The position numbers were made by a program, and so were the translations under genes. From Eubacterium sp. UBA3720 (lineage in GTDB: Bacteria; Bacillota; Clostridia; Lachnospirales; Lachnospiraceae), in NCBI GenBank assembly GCA_002371335.1, contig DFHP01000193.1, positions 8,466 through 22,618 on the forward strand: a DNA stretch of 14,153 nucleotides. The letters run 5' to 3'. Positions 7,177 through 11,756 of the stretch are shown piece by piece (position 1 is the first letter of the stretch; each line of letters starts with the position of its first letter). Below the pieces are notes generated by a model. That model was not told the origin of the DNA, ran no database searches, and saw nothing but the letters and a program-made list of their open reading frames with translations.

Positions 7177-7437
7177 TTATCCTTCTACTATCAGATATCT
7201 TCCGCCCTTCAGCGGAAAAACTTCAGCAGCCTCGAGGATATCATCGGTATCAAAATCAATACCTTCCTCCTCAAAGTACTCTATCACTTCTTTTTCCGAA
7301 TCTGCTACAACAGCAAAAACCTCCTCCAGAAACGCGTCAGCCTCTTCCGGAGTATCAGCTACACTTTCCGGGAAAAGCTTCCCCTGTTCATTTAAAAAAG
7401 TTTCCAGGACATCCATATCATATGTATATTCTTTCAC
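7177..7437 (-). CDS. Small acidic protein at end of hyp operon
   Basis: An 86-residue, strongly acidic protein that I cannot name. It is soluble and apparently mostly helical, with E/D-rich segments around TPEEADAFLEEVFAVV and EEGIDFDTDD, and ends in the beta-like GGRYLIVEG. I chose the GTG at 7437 because GGAGAG lies 6 bases before it; a TTG at 7458 in the same frame would add seven residues but has no ribosome site. It follows hypE by 109 bases on the same strand and is closed by the terminator at 7131-7170, so it is probably the last gene of the hypC-hypD-hypE operon. A link to hydrogenase maturation is guilt by association only. The upstream spacer carries a copy of the locus-specific repeat. 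Confidence 0.7.
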   Translation of the reverse strand: MKEYTYDMDVLETFLNEQGKLFPESVADTPEEADAFLEEVFAVVADSEKEVIEYFEEEGIDFDTDDILEAAEVFPLKGGRYLIVEG

Positions 7438-7469
7438 TCTAATCTCTCCGATCCTCAAAATGTATTGTT

Positions 7470-7512
7470 TAAAACTCTCCGCTTCACGATCAGACTATTC
7501 AGAAATGACATG
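7470..7512 (-). repeat. hyp spacer element, copy 2
   Basis: Read on the minus strand, this 43-nt segment starts CATGTCATTTCTGAA and contains TGATCGTGAAGCGG then AGTTT. It matches the element before the first hypB (10208-10251) at 34 of 44 aligned positions with one single-base gap. It lies between hypE and the small acidic ORF. Its own frame gives an 18-codon micro-ORF (MSFLNS...), but the base gap breaks the peptide similarity seen in the other copies. Confidence 0.65.
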
Positions 7513-7546
7513 CAGAAAGTTTTGACTATTGATATACAAAACAAAA

Positions 7547-8542
7547 TCAGCAGATCCTCGGCAATCCCTCTCCCTGAAGGATATCCAGCTTCCGGATACC
7601 GCCTATTTCGGTTTTCATCAGCAATTCACCCGGTTCTTCCTCCGTCACTTCTCCAATGATCGCCGCTTCCTCTCCATAAGCAGATCCTTTAATGATCGCA
7701 AGAGCTTTTTCCGCGTCAGCCCCGGGCACCAGAACAACCATTTTCCCTTCATTTCCCATGTAAACAGGATCAAGTCCAAGCAGCCCGCAGAAATCCTTCA
7801 CTTTAGGAGTTACGGGTACCGCGGCATCTTTGATAATAAACGTTTTCGAGGAAGCAGATGCCAGTTCCTTCAGCACAGTTCCAAGCCCTCCCCTTGTGAC
7901 ATCCCTCATGGTGTGGATCTCTATGCCTGAGTCCATCAGAGCGCTTACCATGTCCGTGAGAGGAGCGTTGTCACTGGCTATATCAGTCTCTATGTTCATG
8001 CGTTCTCCCAGTATGGCCGCATGATGGTCTCCCATAGTTCCCGAAACAATGATAGCATCGCCCGCCCGTGCCTTTTTCGAGGAAATCTCGACTCCCTCCG
8101 GAACAAATCCAACGCCGGCAGTATTAATATACATTCCGCCGGATCCTTCAACCACTTTCGTGTCTCCCGCGACGATCGTCACGCCTGCTTCCCGCGCCGT
8201 TTCCGCCATGGAACGTACTACCTTTTTCAGAAGTTCGACACTTAATCCTTCCTCCAGTATAAAACCGCAGGTAAGGTATCTGGGAACAGCTCCCCGCATA
8301 AGCAGATCATTGACCGTTCCGCATACGCAAAGACGGCCTATATCTCCTCCCCTGAATACCAGCGGAGTTACCACAAAACTGTCTGTCGTCACTGCGATCG
8401 TTCCGCTTCCAGGTATCACTGCGCTGTCTTCCATTTTATTAAGGGTATCGTTGCGGAACTCTTTGGCAAAGACTTCCTGTATAAGCTCCCCGGTGGCGCT
8501 TCCGCCGCTTCCGTGGACCATTGTTATCGTCTGGTCAGACAT
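7547..8542 (-). CDS. hypE: Hydrogenase maturation factor HypE
   Basis: A 331-residue HypE, which uses ATP to dehydrate the carboxamide that HypF places on its C-terminal cysteine. The resulting thiocyanate supplies cyanide to the active-site iron on HypCD. The family signature VHGSGG is at residues 9-14 and the ATP-binding AIR-synthase-like fold follows. The essential C-terminus PRIC (328-331) is intact. I chose the ATG at 8542 because it is preceded by GAGGTG and starts where HypE proteins normally begin; an upstream ATG at 8638 would add 32 unusual residues with no ribosome site. It lies 119 bases after hypD, an unusually wide gap for this operon. The donor protein HypF is not in the window. 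Confidence 0.95.
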   Translation of the reverse strand: MSDQTITMVHGSGGSATGELIQEVFAKEFRNDTLNKMEDSAVIPGSGTIAVTTDSFVVTPLVFRGGDIGRLCVCGTVNDLLMRGAVPRYLTCGFILEEGLSVELLKKVVRSMAETAREAGVTIVAGDTKVVEGSGGMYINTAGVGFVPEGVEISSKKARAGDAIIVSGTMGDHHAAILGERMNIETDIASDNAPLTDMVSALMDSGIEIHTMRDVTRGGLGTVLKELASASSKTFIIKDAAVPVTPKVKDFCGLLGLDPVYMGNEGKMVVLVPGADAEKALAIIKGSAYGEEAAIIGEVTEEEPGELLMKTEIGGIRKLDILQGEGLPRIC

Positions 8543-8594
8543 TTCATCACCTCTGTCATAATACTTTTTAAGTCTCGCTCCCCGCTTTATATCG

Positions 8595-8626
8595 AAAAAG
8601 CAGTTGTGATCATGATCAGACTGCTT
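8595..8626 (-). terminator. Possible attenuator between hypD and hypE
   Basis: On the minus strand AAGCAGT (8626-8620) pairs with ACTGCTT (8604-8598). Inside lies the perfect 12-bp palindrome TGATCATGATCA (8607-8618), which can extend the stem by about 4 bp around a CATG loop. Five U residues follow at the end of the stem. It resembles a weak intrinsic terminator inside the operon and could lower expression of hypE relative to hypC and hypD. Confidence 0.4.
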
Positions 8627-8639
8627 CATGAAAGCCATG
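8610..8639 (-). repeat. hyp spacer element, copy 3
   Basis: On the minus strand this begins CATGGCTTTCATGAAG and continues through TGATCATGA. It matches the copy at 10208-10237 at 24 of 30 positions without gaps, then diverges. Read as codons from 8638 it gives MAFMKQSDHD against MAFLKRFDHE. Three of the six differences are synonymous third positions. The frame continues in phase into hypE. No ribosome site precedes it. Confidence 0.55.
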
Positions 8640-8661
8640 CGGGACGTTTTTTATCTCACTT

Positions 8662-9705
8662 TCAGTCGCGCCTTTTATTGGCAAAATAGGAAAAGCAGCT
8701 ACCCTCTGTAGATACCATGCATGCACCCTGAGGATTCAGCGGCGTACATACCCTGCCGAACAGCGGACACTCATATGGCCGCAGCTTTCCCATAAGGACT
8801 CTGTCACAGCAGCAGCCTTTGTTTATCTTTACATCTTCCGCCAGATCCCGGCTGCCCATATCAAATTCACTGAACTCTTCTCTGAGAATCAATCCTGATC
8901 CCGGGATCATGCCCATTCCTCTCCAGGCTGCTTCGGCCGGCTCAAAATACCTGCTGACCATCTGCTGAGCGGCCGTATTTCCTTCCGCCGTTACAACAGA
9001 CGGATAGAAATTCATCACCTTTCCGCATCCGTAAGCTTTTACGATCCCGCAGATCGCTATAAGCATTTCCGCTCCTTTAAATCCGGAAACCCCGAAAGGT
9101 ATACTGTATTTTTCCGCCAGCGGGGCAAAAACATTGCTTCCTGTCACCACAGATACGTGGCCCGGAGCAATATACCCCTGAATCGGCGCTCCGTTCGCGC
9201 AGAGATGATCTATCACGGCAGGCATCGTCTTTAATGCCGTCAGAAGCTTTACGTTTTTTATATCATTCCTGACGATCTGGTCCAGCACCAGGGCATAGAC
9301 AGGAGCTGTAGTCTCAAATCCTACCGCCGCAAAAACAAAGGTCGTTTCTGGCTCTTTTTCCGCCATTTCAAAAACATCCGCGGGAGAATAGACCATTTCT
9401 ACCCTGGCTCCCTCCCCCTTCACTATGCTAAGACTTTTTCCGCTTCCAGGTACGCGCATAAGATCTCCGAAGGTCACCACGCACATGTGAGGCGTCAAAG
9501 CCAGATCGATCAGTCTATCCACGTATGCCGAGGGAGTCACACAGACCGGGCAGCCCGGTCCCGAGATCAGATGTATCTTCGGTGAAAGAAGTCCCGGAAT
9601 ACCGTATTTCGCAATCGCCGCCGTATGACTTCCGCACACTTCCATTATATTCATTTCCGGTCCGTCATATCGGGCCAGGAATTCTTTGACATCATTTAAA
9701 TTCAT
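8662..9705 (-). CDS. hypD: Hydrogenase maturation factor HypD
   Basis: A 347-residue HypD, the [4Fe-4S] protein that with HypC carries iron, CO and cyanide during assembly of the Fe(CN)2CO group. Conserved elements include MEVCGSHTAAI (C24), GPGCPVC (C52 and C55, a redox-active CxxC), the TFGD motif around 78-81, and a cysteine-rich C-terminal region including GCCCDR and CPLFGRVC that contains the cluster ligands. I start it at the ATG at 9705, which matches clostridial HypD proteins that begin directly with a short helix before MEVCG. A TTG at 9726 in frame would add seven residues; neither start has a strong ribosome site. It follows hypC by about 35 bases in the same operon. Confidence 0.95.
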   Translation of the reverse strand: MNLNDVKEFLARYDGPEMNIMEVCGSHTAAIAKYGIPGLLSPKIHLISGPGCPVCVTPSAYVDRLIDLALTPHMCVVTFGDLMRVPGSGKSLSIVKGEGARVEMVYSPADVFEMAEKEPETTFVFAAVGFETTAPVYALVLDQIVRNDIKNVKLLTALKTMPAVIDHLCANGAPIQGYIAPGHVSVVTGSNVFAPLAEKYSIPFGVSGFKGAEMLIAICGIVKAYGCGKVMNFYPSVVTAEGNTAAQQMVSRYFEPAEAAWRGMGMIPGSGLILREEFSEFDMGSRDLAEDVKINKGCCCDRVLMGKLRPYECPLFGRVCTPLNPQGACMVSTEGSCFSYFANKRRD

Positions 9706-9740
9706 ATCTTTTATCCCATACTGCAATGACCAGTCATATT

Positions 9741-9953
9741 TCAGAAAGCGCCTAGTTCCTTCATGATCTCGGCCATCTCGTCATTCTCTGACTCGGAAAC
9801 CTTCTGCAGGATACATCCGGCGTGTACCAGTACATGATCTCCCGGTTTCACATCCACGAATCCGGATCTGGCTTTCACCAGATTACCATTGAAATCTACC
9901 AGCGCAATATCTTTTTCCAGTTTTACGACTTTTCCAGGAAGCGCTACACACAT
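9741..9953 (-). CDS. hypC: Hydrogenase maturation chaperone HypC
   Basis: A 70-residue HypC/HupF chaperone that binds HypD and delivers the Fe(CN)2CO unit to the hydrogenase large-subunit precursor. It begins MCVALPGKV, with the essential cysteine at position 2, exposed after removal of Met1. It also has the family's GDHVLVHAG segment with H44. The ATG at 9953 is chosen because a functional HypC must have Cys2; an in-frame GTG nine bases earlier lies only 3 bases from the AAGGAG sequence. That ribosome site is 12 bases from the chosen ATG, slightly long. It is the first gene of the leftward hyp arm. Confidence 0.95.
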   Translation of the reverse strand: MCVALPGKVVKLEKDIALVDFNGNLVKARSGFVDVKPGDHVLVHAGCILQKVSESENDEMAEIMKELGAF

Positions 9954-10116
9954 ATCGATCACAATCTCCTTGTTTCTTATTTCTGCGGAAAACTGTTTTT
10001 ATCATCTCCCGTTTTTTCAACGACTTCATTCTATCATAATATGAAAACAGATACCAGTACATCGTTCTCTTATCACCGCCGCCGAAAAATCGTCCGTTTT
10101 CCCCCGGGTCTGTATA

Positions 10117-10125
10117 TGCTATAAT
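10117..10125 (+). promoter_or_regulatory. Extended -10 promoter for hypB genes
   Basis: TGCTATAAT is a perfect extended -10 (TGn plus TATAAT at 10120-10125). No good -35 is present; the segment 17-18 bases upstream is TTTTCC-like. Extended -10 promoters can work without one, and weak -35 elements often mean activator dependence. The predicted start near 10132 leaves a leader of about 148 bases. Confidence 0.5.
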
Positions 10126-10171
10126 TGGGATCAGGACAGACCTCTTTTACTTCTTGTTCTGCCTGTTCAAT

Positions 10172-10210
10172 ATGTGGTGAGCTTCTGTAATTCATAGAAA
10201 ATCCCCACAT
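10172..10210 (+). promoter_or_regulatory. Nested hairpin in hypB leader
   Basis: ATGTGG (10172-10177) pairs with CCACAT (10205-10210). An inner hairpin TTCTGT (10183-10188) pairs with ATAGAA (10194-10199), with one G-U. The 3' arm includes the first two bases of the micro-ORF ATG at 10209, so folding would hide that start. No U tract follows, so it is not a terminator. Confidence 0.4.
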
Positions 10211-10251
10211 GGCATTTCTGAAACGGTTTGATCATGAAGCGGGAAGTTTAG
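10208..10251 (+). repeat. hyp spacer element, copy 1
   Basis: A 44-nt segment beginning CATGGCATTTCTGAAA and including TGATCATGAAGCGG. It resembles two other spacer segments in this locus, at 7470-7512 and 8610-8639 on the minus strand. A 12-bp part (CATGAAGCGGGA) recurs exactly at 10944-10955. It lies directly upstream of the first hypB. Confidence 0.65.
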
Positions 10252-10274
10252 TAATTAATTATATATGGAGTTAA
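10209..10274 (+). CDS. Possible 21-residue leader peptide before hypB
   Basis: An ATG-to-TAA frame of 21 codons beginning MAFLKRFDHEAGS. Its stop ends 5 bases before the hypB ATG, and the hypB ribosome site GGAG lies inside its last codons, an arrangement suited to translational coupling. Similarity to the frame in front of hypE (MAFMKQSDHD) supports coding. Against it, there is no ribosome site before its ATG, and a hairpin covers that start. It may equally be an RNA or DNA motif read as codons by chance. Confidence 0.25.
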   Translation: MAFLKRFDHEAGSLVINYIWS

Positions 10275-10279
10275 TAAAC

Positions 10280-10948
10280 ATGAACGATGTAAAAATCATA
10301 AAATTAAAAGAATCCATTCTGGCTGATAATGACGCTGACGCGGAGCTTCTCCGCCGGGATCTGAAGGAACGGAAGACTTGTCTGATCAACCTTATGTCGG
10401 CGCCGGGAAGCGGAAAGACATCCACTCTGCTGGCGCTTAACAGGTATTTTAAAGACCGGATCAGATGGGGCGTTATGGAAGCGGATATAGATTCAGATGT
10501 AGATGCAAAGACAATCTCGGAGGCGGGGATCCCTTCTGTCCAGCTTCACACAGGCGGCATGTGCCACCTGGACGCGGATATGACCCGGCAGGGTATACAG
10601 GCGCTCGGACAGGAAGATCTGGACCTGATCGTTCTGGAGAACATCGGAAACCTTGTCTGCCCCGCCGAATTTGATACCGGGGCGGCGATCCGCATGACGA
10701 TCCTGAGTGTCCCGGAAGGCGACGATAAGCCGGCGAAATATCCTCTTATGTATCAGGAGTGCAGTATCCTCGTAGTAAATAAGATCGACACTCTCCCTGT
10801 ATTCGATTTTGACCGAAAAAAAATGGAAGCCTTTGCCAGAAAATGCAACCCTGAAATACAGATCTTTTATATTTCCGCGAAAACAGGTGAAGGCGTAAAA
10901 GAACTGGCAGATCATCTCCTTGATCAGATACGGATCTGGAATACATGA
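10280..10948 (+). CDS. hypB: Hydrogenase nickel incorporation GTPase HypB, copy 1
   Basis: A 222-residue HypB of the SIMIBI GTPase class, which with HypA delivers nickel to the hydrogenase large subunit. The P-loop SAPGSGKT is at residues 40-47. The metal site in the GTPase domain is intact: C95-H96 in GGMCHLDADM and C127 in NLVCPAEFD. The guanine-specificity motif NKID is at 167-170, followed by SAKTGEG. The N-terminal CxxCGC nickel site of the E. coli type and the histidine-rich stretch of some HypB proteins are absent, so it is not a nickel-storage form. I start at the ATG at 10280 because GGAG lies 9 bases upstream; an ATG at 10265 precedes that site. It resembles common clostridial HypB sequences more closely than the second copy does. 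No hypA lies next to it. Confidence 0.94.
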   Translation: MNDVKIIKLKESILADNDADAELLRRDLKERKTCLINLMSAPGSGKTSTLLALNRYFKDRIRWGVMEADIDSDVDAKTISEAGIPSVQLHTGGMCHLDADMTRQGIQALGQEDLDLIVLENIGNLVCPAEFDTGAAIRMTILSVPEGDDKPAKYPLMYQECSILVVNKIDTLPVFDFDRKKMEAFARKCNPEIQIFYISAKTGEGVKELADHLLDQIRIWNT

Positions 10949-10955
10949 AGCGGGA
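10944..10955 (+). repeat. hyp spacer element, 12-bp partial copy 4
   Basis: CATGAAGCGGGA is identical to bases 10233-10244 in the first copy. It overlaps the stop codon of the first hypB and provides part of the purine-rich ribosome site of the next small ORF. It is short enough that chance cannot be excluded, but a 12-mer match over this distance is uncommon. Confidence 0.35.
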
Positions 10956-10961
10956 GGGGTT

Positions 10962-11048
10962 ATGTCATGGAAATTAACAACAATTTCTAATGGAATAAAA
11001 ACGATCTTCAAATATGCAGACAGATCCGGAGCTGTAAAATTTCAATAA
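10962..11048 (+). CDS. Possible 28-residue protein between the hypB genes
   Basis: An ATG-to-TAA frame of 28 codons beginning MSWKLTTISNGIKTIFKY and ending AVKFQ. A very purine-rich GGGAGGGG lies about 4 bases before the ATG, better than the ribosome site of the second hypB. The sequence is basic and amphipathic, with 4 K and 1 R against 1 acidic residue, like a membrane-active or RNA-binding peptide. It starts 13 bases after the first hypB stop and ends 21 bases before the second hypB ATG, filling the spacer almost exactly. I do not recognise it. The alternative is that it only helps ribosomes pass to the second hypB, or is a chance frame. Confidence 0.4.
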   Translation: MSWKLTTISNGIKTIFKYADRSGAVKFQ

Positions 11049-11069
11049 GAAAGCGTGGAAAAATAAGAT

Positions 11070-11744
11070 ATGGGAAAAGTAAAAGTTATCGAAATAAATG
11101 AAAACATAGGAGCCGCAAATGAAACAGCCGCCGGCAGGATCCGGGAACAGATGACCTCTTCGGAAACGTTCTTTATCAACGTCATGTCCGGGCCCGGAAG
11201 CGGAAAAACCACTGTACTTTCCGCTCTGATCAATCTCATGAAGGACAGATACCGTATCGGTGAGATGGATGTGGACATTGAATCCAGCATCGACGCGCAG
11301 CAGGTGGCGGATCTGACCGGCGTGGAATCACTGCAGATCCACAACGGTGGTCTCTGTCATATCGACGCGGATATGACAGCACGGGCTCTGCAGCAGTATG
11401 ATACTGCAGATCTGGACCTTCTCATCCTTGAGAATATCGGAAACCTGGTATGCCCTGCAGAGTTTGACACAGGCGCTCATAAAAATATCGCCATCCTCAG
11501 CATCCCTGAGGGTGACGATAAACCTTTGAAATATCCTCTTATGTTTGAGGTGAGCGATGTGGTACTGATAAACAAGATCGATACCATTGGCTTTTTTGAC
11601 TTCAGCATCGACGCGGCCCGGGACCGCATACTGGCGTTAAATCCGGATGCTTTGATCTTTCCGGTAAGCGCAAAAACAGGAGAAGGTCTGGATAAGGTAA
11701 CAGCTTATCTGGAATCCGAGATAAAAAAGCTGAAAAAGCTCTGA
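11070..11744 (+). CDS. hypB: Hydrogenase nickel incorporation GTPase HypB, copy 2
   Basis: A second complete HypB, 224 residues. P-loop SGPGSGKT is at 40-47, metal-site C96-H97 lies in GGLCHIDADM and C128 in NLVCPAEFD, NKID is at 168-171, and SAKTGEG follows. All catalytic and metal residues are kept, so it is not a decaying copy. By eye it is roughly half identical to the first HypB, with very different N-terminal 30 residues, so the two are old paralogues rather than a recent duplication. It follows the first hypB by 121 bases and is probably co-transcribed. The ribosome site is weak (GTGGA about 10 bases before the ATG). It may serve a different partner, such as another nickel enzyme or a different HypA, but nothing here shows which. 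Confidence 0.93.
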   Translation: MGKVKVIEINENIGAANETAAGRIREQMTSSETFFINVMSGPGSGKTTVLSALINLMKDRYRIGEMDVDIESSIDAQQVADLTGVESLQIHNGGLCHIDADMTARALQQYDTADLDLLILENIGNLVCPAEFDTGAHKNIAILSIPEGDDKPLKYPLMFEVSDVVLINKIDTIGFFDFSIDAARDRILALNPDALIFPVSAKTGEGLDKVTAYLESEIKKLKKL

Positions 11745-11756
11745 TCCGCTCCACAT

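Larger units (their letters stand above)
9954..10279. other. Divergent control region of the hyp locus
   Basis: A 326-bp region between the two hyp arms. The rightward side has an extended -10 promoter, a nested hairpin and a copy of the hyp spacer element. For the leftward hypC arm I see AT-rich -10-like words near 10033-10041 but no matching -35, so that promoter is unresolved. I did not recognise NikR, FNR or any other known operator. Confidence 0.5.

Noticed and set aside
8543..8638. HypE with a 32-residue N-terminal extension starting at 8638
   Set aside because: HypE normally starts near MSDQTITMVHGSGG; a good ribosome site precedes the ATG at 8542 and none precedes 8638. The extension is kept as a finding because of its similarity to the hypB leader.
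10493..11011. 172-codon open frame on the minus strand
   Set aside because: It is antisense to the first hypB, which has every expected motif in the correct frame.
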